Assembly: GCF_000165395.2 (NCBI RefSeq)
Contig: NC_067396.1
Location: 62,001 to 126,000 of the forward strand
Length of the DNA stretch: 64,000 nucleotides
Origin: Babesia bovis T2Bo
Lineage: Eukaryota; Apicomplexa; Aconoidasida; Piroplasmida; Babesiidae
Direction: 5' to 3'
Shown: one piece after another, positions 34,039-43,674 of the stretch
Numbering within the stretch: the stretch's first letter is position 1
Layout of the letters: every line of letters starts with the position of its first letter
Notes under the pieces: model-generated
Seen by the model: the letters and a program-made list of their open reading frames with translations, nothing else
Databases searched by the model: none
What the model was told of the DNA's origin: nothing
Made by a program: the position numbers and the translations under genes

Positions 34039-34735
34039 ATGGCAGTTTATCAATGTGAAGATGAGTTAGACAGGCTGTTGTTACAGCTTCGTACTTCGTT
34101 GCACAGATTCGAGTCGCTTAATGAACAACAACAAAACGACCGCTTTAGTGAAGCTTTGCTTCTTTTTGAAAGGGCAAAGGTAGCAGAAATCAATTACCAG
34201 CATGAAATAGAGGGGCTGAAAGTGCAAACAAAACAAACGCACTTGTCTCGTTTGCGTGAGAAACAAGAAAAGTTAAATGAACTTAAGGAAAATCTTGAAC
34301 AGCTGCGTACAATAGTAGAGAAGAATGAAATGAGCAATTTTGAAAAAATCAAAACTTCAGGTAATCTTACAAACACAGAGAAACTTATCGCATGGGGAGA
34401 TGATATCCAGGATAAAACACAAGTACGTTTTAACTATATACCACGAGTTCATATCTTTGCAGGGTGCTATAAACCGAATCCGAAACCTCACTATAACGTC
34501 TGAAAAGATTGGAGTAGAAGTAACTCAAGATTTAGAACGACAAACTGAGAATCTAAACCGCGTTGGCAAGACGATCAACGCTGTTGATGAGAATTTGGAG
34601 CACGCAAATGCCACATTAAAGCAAATCGCAAAAGGTGTCCTTCGCGAACGGTTTGTGCAGATACTGATTGTTCTTATTATACTAATGACGATATGCACCA
34701 TTCTTTTGTTCATGTATGCTGGGAAAAAAGGATGA
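34039..34735 (+). CDS. Qb-SNARE, Vti1-like
   Basis: Two exons (34039-34422, 34463-34735) encode 218 aa. The layout is that of a Qb-SNARE: an N-terminal helical bundle with coiled-coil character (residues about 1-115); a SNARE motif starting near DKTQGAINRIRNLTITSEKIG, with the central-layer Gln in LERQTENLNRVGK; and a C-terminal tail anchor (FVQILIVLIILMTICTILLF) with only a few residues after it. The IGxEVxxDLxxQxxxL pattern and overall length favour Vti1 over membrin or Gos1. Vti1 acts in Golgi, endosomal and, in parasites, secretory-organelle fusion. It may work in the same pathways as the longin R-SNARE at 57 kb. Confidence 0.78.
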
Positions 34736-35596
34736 ATAATAAGAACACAGATTGTGTGACAGTACTTGCCGCTTGAAATCACTGATAATAAAAGATTTTA
34801 AAGTGAAAATTGACGTAAGGCATCAACAATGTATAATATTTTGCCTTGTATTTTATTCATGACACATACATCTTTGGTCACTGACATCATAGTTGCTCCA
34901 ATTTATTATATGGATAGATGCTAACGCTTATTTTTATGGCAAAGCCCTGTATATCAACAACATATACCCGAAGGGACAGTAAAAACTGAGATATGTAAAT
35001 ATATTTCATGGTATGGATTCTATGTTTAAAAACATGATGAGTGCCAGCATATAACATCTAAGATATAATATTTTTTAAAAATACCTTTTAACATAACAAA
35101 AGTGCGCCACTGTTTTAAAATTCACTTATGCAATGACTATCAATATTAAACGTAATTTGAAGAAAACCATTGTCACTAAATGTTGCATAATTAGTGTCAC
35201 CACAGTTAACAGAGATGTTATACAATATAATAAAAAATTTCTATGTTACTTGCGGAAGGTTATTAAGCTTATATCTACCTAAATAGACAATACACTATAT
35301 TATAAAAAGCAAGATTCTGATCCACTAACATTGTACCACACTGGGATGACTATATTTTACCAAGATCAGATGACGCATCAGACTGTTACACATGTATTCC
35401 ATAACTAGTATACGAATGTAATAATTGTGATACGAAGAGGTAAAACCATAATAACAATATTGCACACCCCTACCAAAAGGAAACTTGCTTGCGTCGGGGG
35501 CAGGCATTAACAGAACGTTATCTATCTTTCCAGTGTCTATATTTTAATTAAGTTCCGCTGTGATAGAAGATTTATGCATATTTTTAAGTATTAAAA
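34736..35596. other. AT-rich intergenic region
   Basis: 860 bp of strongly AT-rich sequence. I see no ORF, RNA gene or ordered repeat I can support. Confidence 0.5.
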
Positions 35597-36073
35597 ATGG
35601 GATCCGCGAAAATTGACGAAAACATCCACTCTATCAGAACCAGGATACAGCAAGAAGCAAGTGATATTAATGAAGAAAATGATATCACAACCACGCAAAA
35701 TGACAACGGGCCAACATGGTTGGAAAGGATTCTAGGAAGATTAGATGCTAACAAGAAAATAGACAAGGTTAATACGATCGAAGCTGACGAACAGAGCGAA
35801 AGTTCAAGTTATGAAGAATCTGACGATTCAGAAACATATGAAGCGCCACAATTGAGTAGAAAAACATTGGAATACAAAGATCTTTTATGCAAAGATCTGT
35901 CAAACATATCAAAGTTAATCAAAAAATCGCATTTTTGTCACATGGAAGTCGGCGAAGAAGACTGGCCAGAATACAAGGAATTCATGTACAAAAATTATCG
36001 CAGTAAATTAAATAAAATTAAACGCCAGGCGCAAAGGAGAGAAAATAACGCTAGGGTGGGGGTCGCAGAATAA
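35597..36073 (+). CDS. Small acidic/basic protein of unknown function
   Basis: This 158-aa ORF has an acidic, Ser-rich middle (SESSSYEESDDSETYE) and a basic helical C-terminus (KLNKIKRQAQRRENN). A conserved-looking segment, HMEVGEEDWPEYKEFMYKNY, sits between them. Gly at position 2 (MGSAK) could be N-myristoylated, although position 6 is not the preferred Ser or Thr. No domain is recognised and no targeting signal is seen. It lies 110 bp upstream of SAHH in the same direction. Confidence 0.55.
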   Translation: MGSAKIDENIHSIRTRIQQEASDINEENDITTTQNDNGPTWLERILGRLDANKKIDKVNTIEADEQSESSSYEESDDSETYEAPQLSRKTLEYKDLLCKDLSNISKLIKKSHFCHMEVGEEDWPEYKEFMYKNYRSKLNKIKRQAQRRENNARVGVAE

Positions 36074-36183
36074 AACCAAATGCTGCTAGTCGCCACACTA
36101 GCTGTGCCATTCTATACACTCAACACCCTAAAACAACAAAATCCGGTTGACACGCATATTTTCTTACTATATTAACACAGAAG

Positions 36184-37694
36184 ATGAGTGACTTGTGGAA
36201 CAATCTTACCCCTCGCACTGAGGGAGTGTGCAAGGACATAACCCAGAGTGAATTCGGAAAGATATTGCTTAAGCTTCGTATGGAAGAATCCCCCGGTTTG
36301 AACTCATTGCTGGAAGTTGAAGAAGCTTCTAAACCTTTGAAGGGTGTGCGTGTATCTGGTGTGCTACATCTTACTGGTGAAGTTGGCTGTCTCATCAGGA
36401 CTTTGAACAGACTTGGAGCTACCGTTAGGTGGGCTTCGTCTAACCCATTCTCTGCCCATGATGGTATTTGTGCCGCATTGAAAGCCTTCCATCACGATGA
36501 GACAACTATTTTCGCATGGAAGGGTAAGTATGCTTTTATGCAACCTTAAAGCATGCAGGTGAAACTGTGGAAGAATACTGGTGGTGTGTGTACCAGTCTC
36601 TTAGATGGCCAAATGCTGATGGTCCCCAACTCATCGTTGATGATGGTTGCAGTGCTTACACCATGATCAAGTACGGTTTGGACTTGGAAAGAAGGCATGC
36701 TAAGGACGGTAGCTTGTTGAACCCTAAGGACTTTGATGAAAACGACCGTGACATCCAATGTCTTGTAACGTTCCTCAACACATTGGTTACAAAGGAAGGT
36801 TACTTCTGGGAGAAATTGGCAAACCAGGTAGTGGGTCTCTCCGAGGAAACCACTAGTGGTGTCACTCATTTCCGCAAGTTCTGGAGAGCTGAGGGACTCT
36901 TATTCCCCGTCATGAGTACCAATGACTGTGTCACCAAACAGAAGTATGACAACATCTACGGATGCCGCCACTCTGGAATCCACGGATTTTTCAATGGTGG
37001 TGATGGTTTCCTGATTGGTGGTAAGACCGTAGTTGTTATAGGTTACGGTAATGTCGGTAAGGGTGTTGCCCAGGGATTCAGAGGCCAAGGTGCTAAAGTC
37101 AAAATTACCGAAATCGATCCCATCTGTGCCCTTCAGGCTGCTATGGAAGGCTTCGATGTCGTTCTTTTGGAAGATGTTCTTGAGACCGCTGACATCTTCA
37201 TATCATGCACTGGTGGTATCGACAACATTACCGTAGAACACATGAAACGCATGAAGAACAACGCTATTTTGGGTAACATCGGTCAGGGTGACCAAGAAAT
37301 CCAAATGGCCGAGCTTCACAAAGTACCTGGACTCGAAATCACTAACATCAAACCCGGCTCAGACTACTTCAAGTTCCCTGACACAGGCAAGGGAGTTATT
37401 ATTCTAGCTTTCGGTAGGCTCTACAACCTTGGATGTGCCAATGGTCATCCGGCCTTTGTCATGTCTGCCTCTTTCACAGACCAGGCTCTATGCCTCTTGG
37501 AGTTGTGGAAGAACAGGGACAACGACACCTACGGAAAGTGCATTAACAAATTGCCCAAGACTCTGGACGAGACTGTTGCAAGGTACCACCTCAAGGCGCT
37601 TAACGTCAAGCTCACTGTACCCACTGCTAAGCAATGTGCATACCTTGGTATCAAACCAGAAGGTCCCTTCAAGGAAGATGGTTACCATTACTAA
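36184..37694 (+). CDS. SAHH: S-adenosylhomocysteinase
   Basis: Two exons (36184-36523, 36559-37694) give 491 aa. The enzyme reversibly splits S-adenosylhomocysteine to adenosine and homocysteine, removing the product inhibitor of methyltransferases. Visible family blocks are GVLHLTGEVGCLIRTL, VRWASSNPFSAHDGICAAL, the NAD-binding loop GYGNVGKGVAQGFRGQGAKV (about residues 275-294), ISCTGGIDNI, NIGQGDQEI, and the C-terminal PFKEDGYHY with the Lys and Tyr that complete the NAD site of the neighbouring subunit. An extra segment of about 40 residues after the SLRWP block (through LNTLVTKEGYFWEKLANQ) corresponds to the insertion known in plant and Plasmodium enzymes. Codon use is biased toward C/G-ending codons, typical of a highly expressed gene. 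Confidence 0.95.
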
Positions 37695-37884
37695 GTGAAT
37701 GGCGGGAATCTACCGATCATTTAGTTTACAATTTACGCTGTCATTCTTACTCTTTTGTGACGTATTTGGATGTTTTGCTACACATTTCCCCTAGATACTC
37801 GGTGTGTACAAGTCACACAGTGTATCGCAGATACAATCTAACTTTTAAAAAGAATAACATCAAATATTAATCTTTCTAAAGTTA

Positions 37885-38973
37885 ATGGTACCATTTGTAG
37901 TACTGTTGTGCTTCTGCGCAGCAGCCTTCCATGACGTGGAATCACTTAGACATGGTAATGGCGGTATTTACGTTGGAAGCAATGGAAGGAAAATCGGTAG
38001 TGCCTTACACTTACAGGTTGGAACTATACCAAATTGGCTAAATCCGCTGGTCTACTTACATCGCAAGAATACAAGGATATTGCTATATAATAACCTCATG
38101 AATGTACCAATATTCGTGGCAGTAGACTCAAAGGGGATGCTCTTAGTATCGCATTATCCATCGAATGAGTTGCAGAAGACGTTGAAACAAAATGACATAC
38201 AAATAAATAGCGAGATCTATAGGAAGGTTGCACCGGAACCGCCACAGATTGTTGAAGACTTTCTACAGCTGTTCAATGGTAGCGATGTAAACACCTCAGC
38301 TGTAACCAGCAACCATAATGCAGAGGACATAACGCACTTGATGCCGAACATTGTACTATACTTCATGGATCCTAATGCATGTGAAGCTCACGTCATAGAA
38401 TTACGGAAACAGGGAATAGAAGCTCATCTAAAGGAATTAACCCTGACGGATTATATTCAACATTTATACAACACTAGCCGTGATTCGGATCCGTTATTAC
38501 TACCGTTGTCTGAAGCACTCATACACGCTACGCATAATGGACAGTCTGTGTTCAAAGGCACGCCTCTATTTACTACAGACCCGCCTATTGCAATATCTAA
38601 GGTCAAAAGCGATACGCACCAATTCGATATGTCAACAGAAAAGTTGGTAATATTCTCGTCACCAGAAGAAGCAAAGGAAATATATAGGAAAGCATGTTCA
38701 ATGGGTAACACAAGTATTGAACTCAACGGGGAAACTTTTCATTATAAAGTGCTCCATGATAAATGGCCGTGGTCACCAAAGATACTTTTAACTAGTCTAG
38801 AAGCACTGTGCCAGCGTATAGACACTAGGGAGCCTTTCTGGGCAGGTATCATACACATTCAGCCCAAAATGCAAAATTTAAACAGGAATGAAACGAGTAA
38901 CACTGTTGAATGCGGATATAATGCTAAATCTTTGTGGCAGGCGCTACAAAGGCTTATATCAACCGTTGTGTGA
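37885..38973 (+). CDS. Tic22-like protein with signal peptide (candidate apicoplast import factor)
   Basis: This 362-aa protein begins with a signal peptide (VPFVVLLCFCAAAFH). The body matches the Tic22 pattern: NVPIFVAVDSKGMLLVS, then NIVLYFMDPNACEAHVIEL, then VFKGTPLFTTDPP, then LVIFSSPEEAKEIYRKA. These correspond to the VPVFxVxxxxG, LFFMDPxDAxxLL, F-x-G-V-P-V-F and PLYFSxEDL blocks of the family. Tic22 is a soluble chaperone-like part of the plastid import path. In apicomplexans it is found at the apicoplast, reached through the secretory system, which fits the signal peptide. Overall similarity is patchy and the protein is longer than plant Tic22, so the call is moderate. An unrelated secreted protein is the alternative. 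Confidence 0.6.
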   Translation: MVPFVVLLCFCAAAFHDVESLRHGNGGIYVGSNGRKIGSALHLQVGTIPNWLNPLVYLHRKNTRILLYNNLMNVPIFVAVDSKGMLLVSHYPSNELQKTLKQNDIQINSEIYRKVAPEPPQIVEDFLQLFNGSDVNTSAVTSNHNAEDITHLMPNIVLYFMDPNACEAHVIELRKQGIEAHLKELTLTDYIQHLYNTSRDSDPLLLPLSEALIHATHNGQSVFKGTPLFTTDPPIAISKVKSDTHQFDMSTEKLVIFSSPEEAKEIYRKACSMGNTSIELNGETFHYKVLHDKWPWSPKILLTSLEALCQRIDTREPFWAGIIHIQPKMQNLNRNETSNTVECGYNAKSLWQALQRLISTVV

Positions 38974-39072
38974 TGCAACACACTGGCACCAATTTAGGTT
39001 ACACATACACATTTTGCAAGTGTGTCGTGACTAACATTGACACTCGAATAATATACGATATATGTACATAAA

Positions 39073-40304
39073 ATGGATGACTTTAAGACTGAAGATGATG
39101 TGCACACTTCCTGCGATGTTTCACCTAGTAGAAGCACACGCATGAATCGAATAGAGAATATCGAAATTCCAACCGACGAGTCAATCAGGGATACCACGGC
39201 ATACGAGTCGACTCCCAAAGATGACGAGCTACCAGATGGGTGGGTGAAGGTTGGCAAAGGATTGGTATTCGACGTGCCCATAACGCCAACGATGCGATCA
39301 GCCAGAAGATCTCCAAACAGACCACACTTCGTTTTTACACAGGCTAGTGATTCAAGAACTACAAGGCAGCTCAGGAATACTCTACTGGAGATTGATAGAA
39401 AGGCTATGCGCATGATGAAACAGGAAAACAATGTCAAAATCAGAGCCAACAGACCTACAAATGAGCAGCAAGATACACTTAGACAACGCTCAGTGGGTCG
39501 CTGTAGCAGTGTTAATGCAACTAGACAACCGGCCCCCGAACCAAGTAATAGGTGTACTAGGTAGATGACATGCCAAACATTTCATATGTTTCAGAATGAT
39601 GAGATCTAGAGCGGTGACACCCATAGGACAGACATCGAATACACAAAACGATGCCTTAGATAGAAAGATTGCACTATTAAAGAGGCAACATGAACGTGAA
39701 GTTATAGCGGCGAAACAACAAGTATTAGATCAAGTTGACGTGTTGGTTAAGAAATACAGACAATTGGCCATAGATGCCGTCCGAGTAGCAAGGGATGAAC
39801 AACATAAGGCTGAGCAGGAACGTAGAAATGCTTACGAAGCATGTGCCAGATATGAGGCAGATTTGATGACCAATGTTAGGGTATGTCTATATGTGCTTCT
39901 ATAACATTGCAACAGAATGCCATAGCTCAACTAAAGGTGTCTAATAAAGCAGAACACGAACGTTTATTGGCAGAAAGGGATGCTTTACAAAGACGCTGTC
40001 AAGATTTAATGCCCTCCAATACGTTAAATGGACCGGCTCTGGATCGCATCACTGCCAAAATCATTTCACAATTTCACGATAACCAGAAATTTAACATGGA
40101 CCTTATAGACGACAGCGTCGACATGGTTGGTGCACATGTAAAAACTATATAAACGTACAGATACTTAAAGAATATGTTACCTTCCAAAAAATGGCAGCTG
40201 ACCTCATGATAAAAAAGTTTGCCACACGTGGATGTACACTGACAAACGACGATGCTACTGAGTTTGTTGATAAGGCGGTAGCGGTAAATGGTCTAGAGTT
40301 ATAG
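39073..40304 (+). CDS. Coiled-coil protein of unknown function (4 exons)
   Basis: Exons 39073-39560, 39595-39880, 39916-40137 and 40161-40304 join to 379 aa. The third intron is only 23 nt; reading through it would stop after four more codons (VKTI). The N-terminal third is Ser/Thr/Asp-rich with DELPDGWVKVGKGLVFDVP. From about residue 170 the protein forms a long coiled coil (KIALLKRQHEREVIAAKQQV onward) rich in Ala, Glu, Gln, Lys and Arg. A centrosomal, cytoskeletal or inner-membrane-complex role is possible but not shown. Its stop overlaps that of GWT1 on the other strand. Confidence 0.62.
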
Positions 40305-42258
40305 CAATTTTAGCCCGTGGCGATCTATGACCAAAACAGCGACGCAGCATATGATACCGTATATAACCAACAGTGGGTACATGAATACTATAGGCAGCAG
40401 TAGGGGTTGTGCCCATAAGTTTATAGTCCCGGTAATAAAGTTGGCCAGTAGGAAGAATACGAATGAATGCCTTCCAATGCAATCTAAAACTGTAGAGTCA
40501 ATCCTGTTACCTGTACCCGATAGCCAACGTTAGGCTTAGACTCTTACCGAATATTATTTCCGCCAATAGTACGGTGAAAAGACCCCAAGTGAATACGCAT
40601 CCAGTGTTTAGAACGAACCTGGCATTACCCTGAAATAACATATATATCACCGCCAGAAACTGACCAGAGTCCTAGAACTAGGCAGTCCGATAAGGTACAG
40701 CATATACGATCCCAACCCACAGCACAACCATGTTCTGTACATCAATGTTTGTATCGAAATTCGCCATACACGCTTAGGCGCAGTAAAGTATATGCTTGTC
40801 CTCGTTTTTCGTATATAAATTTGCAAGACTGGGTCACACTGTAGCCAAACAAAAACAAAGTCACACTGTTTGGAATGGCTACAATACCCTCCTTGTTAGC
40901 ACTGAATATTCCAACACGTTTGATCATTGGTAGAACGGTAGCCAAATTAAAGTACCATAAGGCAATCTCGTAAAACGTTCCAATCATCACTGGTACTAAT
41001 GCAACAAAATTAGGGGGCACAATGGAAAGAATGATCTCCGATGCTGCACATTTGTGAATAAACTGCGACGTAATAAGCTCACATATCTTTGCCACAGCTA
41101 GGGCAAGAAAGAAATTCCAATGAACACCATATTCTTCCACTGGGACATTGTAATTCACTGCCCTAGTAGAAACAAGCCTTAGGATACCAAGTAGAATAAG
41201 AGGGAAATTACGCCGTAGGATTTTAGTTATATCACGAGGAATATTGTCTACCGAATATTTGAGTGACCTATTATAGAGCTTACTTTTACTTAAGGCACGC
41301 ATAGATCCTGAATGGACTATCATGAATCCACATCCAATATCCATCTGCAAGCCGTTATTATCTAGTTAAATGTTAACTTACAGCAGAGAATCCATTAAAA
41401 AATGTTTTTGAACAGTGGCGATTAAAGTGCAGGTTGTCATATGCCAGTATTGCTGAAGTGATTTAAGTATGCAACCCAACCAAGATACCTATTATAGTAG
41501 CCAACATAAATAGCCCCCTAAATCTAACGACCAACGATCCGAAACTGGAACATAGCTGTATTTCCCATATACTACATACCAAACAAAATCTGATGGTGTC
41601 TGTTTTCGTCTGGTTATTAGGATCAATGTGGACCTGATGTACGTACAATACAAACGTGATGCAGCACTCACAGGTGCACTATGGAGACTATTAAAGCGTT
41701 GAAACCATCTTGGATAAGAACAAAAACTGTATTGTATATTAAAAGAATGCACATGCTGTATATGCATTGCATTGCTGAGGAATCCGATGCACGGTAGCAA
41801 CTAATAATGCCGGTTAGCTATAGCACTATGTCATAAACATAAGATACACTCACACTCAATACCAGAGTAAACAACAAAGCGGTACGAGTAGACTCCCATC
41901 CTCCATCTATGCCGTGCAGAGAATCCTGCAACGAACGATACAGAGTATTAGTGGTTCTCAGAACGCAGCCATGGGCATTCATATACCACAGAGACAACAA
42001 TGTATGTTTAATGATGCCAGCATATTTATTGTAAAACGATAATAAACTAGTGTAATCTAAGACCTTAGGAGTTGTATTCACGTTCAATGAATACACCTCC
42101 ATAAGAGTGGCGTAGAATCCCTGATCCTTTTGAGCTAATGCATGGTTGTAAACATCTACAATGGCATTGTGGGAGCTAGTTGGCACCGAAGGTAGAATCG
42201 TCGGCCTCAGTAGGTTAACGGGGCAGACATTGACCCCGTAACGCTCTAGAGGCGACAT
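40299..42258 (-). CDS. GWT1: GPI-anchor inositol acyltransferase GWT1/PIG-W (9 exons)
   Basis: Nine exons (41854-42258, 41672-41800, 41580-41633, 41489-41555, 41382-41452, 40772-41344, 40708-40734, 40548-40629, 40299-40510) join in phase to 539 aa with many membrane spans. Diagnostic blocks are FRGLFMLATIIAILAYDN, MDIGCGFMIVHSG (family AMDxGVGxFVxSxG), LLGILRLVSTRAVNY followed by VEEYGVHWNFFLALA, and FVFFLLANFITGTINL. GWT1 acylates the inositol of GlcN-PI in the ER, a step in making GPI anchors for surface proteins. Intron 3 (24 nt) lacks a stop and could be retained, giving 547 aa. The N-terminal about 49 codons lie inside a duplicated block. The start at 42258 is the first ATG of that frame. 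The N-terminal 130 residues match the family only weakly. Confidence 0.82.
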
Positions 42259-42596
42259 TGGCAGGCTCAGGTTAAAGTGAACGTGAAAGGCATACACAGA
42301 TAAGGTTTTAGCGTAGAGATACAGGCAGCTCTGCCTCTGTGGTACACATACATAGAGTAATGTGAGTACATTGCAAGTGTTAAAAAACTACTGGGCGCCG
42401 CATTTAGGCCAATGTGTAGCCTCGGCCTCCCCATGTGTTCCGTTTGTTGCACGTGGCGCTTGTGGCACGATGTATGAGGTAGGATCCTTTGTTTATATAT
42501 TATTTGTACATTTGAGGGTTTCCTTCTGTGTTTTTGAGAGAATCTAGGCTGATTTGTGTAGTATCGAGTCTCCGTGTTTGTGCCATAGGTATTACC

Positions 42597-43334
42597 ATGG
42601 CTGAAGACAGCGACACGCTTGACTGCTGGGACGCTTACACTGACTCTGAGGATGATCAGCGTATGTTTGATGATGTTGATGTTGGTTGAAGTGTGTTACA
42701 GCTCCGTCTAATGTTGATGTGAGTTCTCTGTCTGCTAAACTCCAGGCTCAAAAGTATGTTGAGTGTTGTTGTTGTGAGTATTTCGCAGGCTGAGCGAGTC
42801 TGCTGATCGCGATTTTGTAGATGATTTGTTTGGCGTACCAAGCAGGTCTGGTGGTAACGCCATTGACCACGGTAACGACGTGTTTTCGCAGAATCCAATA
42901 ACTGCCGTCAGTAAGTTTTGTTTTATTTTTGATTATAGGTTGCAGTTCCTACGGACCCCCTTTCACATGTGAGTCTGAAATGCCTAAAGGACTGTGACGA
43001 AGTAGCTAAGAAACTATCGCAGAAGATAGAGCAGAGCTCAGTGGGTTTTCCGTTTGGTGTTTGTGATGGTTATTAGGCTAAGAGTGCGATTTGGCTGCAG
43101 TTTCTGGATACCTTGTTCCAATCGTGCGAGAAGAAATTGGAGCTTAGGGATCTGCAGACTTTGAAGAGGAAGGTTGAGTCTGCCATCAAGTCCAAGGAAG
43201 CTAAGCAGAGCCAGGCCACCTTTTCTAAGAAGAAGCCTAATGACGTGACTAGTGCTAAGAACTACCAGGACGAGTTAGATATGCTATACGGTGATTTGAG
43301 TGACGACGACGATGAACCGTTGTACTATCAATAA
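42597..43334 (+). CDS. Translation initiation factor eIF3 subunit j, copy 1
   Basis: Five exons (42597-42660, 42702-42753, 42789-42910, 42946-43040, 43077-43334) give 196 aa. The N-terminus has the acidic Trp-containing start of eIF3j (DTLDCWDAYTDSEDD). A central NPITAVIPTDPLSHVSLK stretch follows, and the C-terminus carries the family's LELRDLQTLKRKVESAIKSK, then a Lys-rich run, then YGDLSDDDDEPLYYQ. eIF3j (yeast Hcr1) binds the 40S decoding centre, helps load eIF3 and acts in ribosome recycling. All four introns are 35-41 nt. The second copy at 47865-48602 is identical. Intron 3 needs the GCAG acceptor at 42943-42945; an earlier TAG would give a premature stop. Confidence 0.85.
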
Positions 43335-43423
43335 TTGAACCAGTGTCTAATTTTTGATTTCACTGTGGAATGCCTGGAGGAGGCGTTGTTGAACAATTGC
43401 TTCTACCTCTGTTGCTGGTTTTT

Positions 43424-43536
43424 CTATTTTTGTGCGTGTGTTAACTTCCTGTTACCGTTGTTGCTCTTCTCATAGAAACTAACCTCCTTGATTGGGCCCC
43501 AAAATTCAGGGTCACGCGTTGTGACGACACTGGGCA
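43424..43536 (-). pseudogene. 5'-truncated fragment of the helical-protein gene
   Basis: This fragment corresponds to the last 37 codons and stop of the gene at 48692-49197 (TTRDPEFWGPIKEV and onward to the same stop). Homology ends at 43536; upstream of it the sequence is unrelated and there is no start codon in frame. The frame is still open in the fragment, with a few substitutions relative to the intact gene. Confidence 0.75.
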
Positions 43537-43674
43537 GATCATTCTTGTATGTATTTACGAAGTTGTTACGAATCATTCGTGGCTGTAATTGCAAGACTGT
43601 GTGAATGTTTTATAGGTAGGGGAAGTATATATAATTCATTTATACATGATATTATATTTTTGAAGTATAAGTTT

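Larger units (their letters stand above)
42111..43536. repeat. Duplicated block A, copy 1 (eIF3j block)
   Basis: This 1,426-bp segment recurs in direct orientation at 47379-48804 with a constant offset of 5,268 bp. By eye the first about 1,284 bp are identical, introns included. About seven substitutions are confined to the last 145 bp. It holds the 5' end of GWT1, all of eIF3j and the 3' tail of a helical-protein gene. Confidence 0.95.

Noticed and set aside
40490..40516. 27-nt intron in the last part of GWT1
   Set aside because: The unspliced frame GNRIDSTVLDCIGRH leads directly into the conserved LLANFITG block; splicing would shift the frame away from it.
42362..42547. 61-codon plus-strand ORF (also at 47630-47815)
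   Set aside because: It lies in the 5' flank of eIF3j, has no motif, and is present twice only because the block is duplicated.
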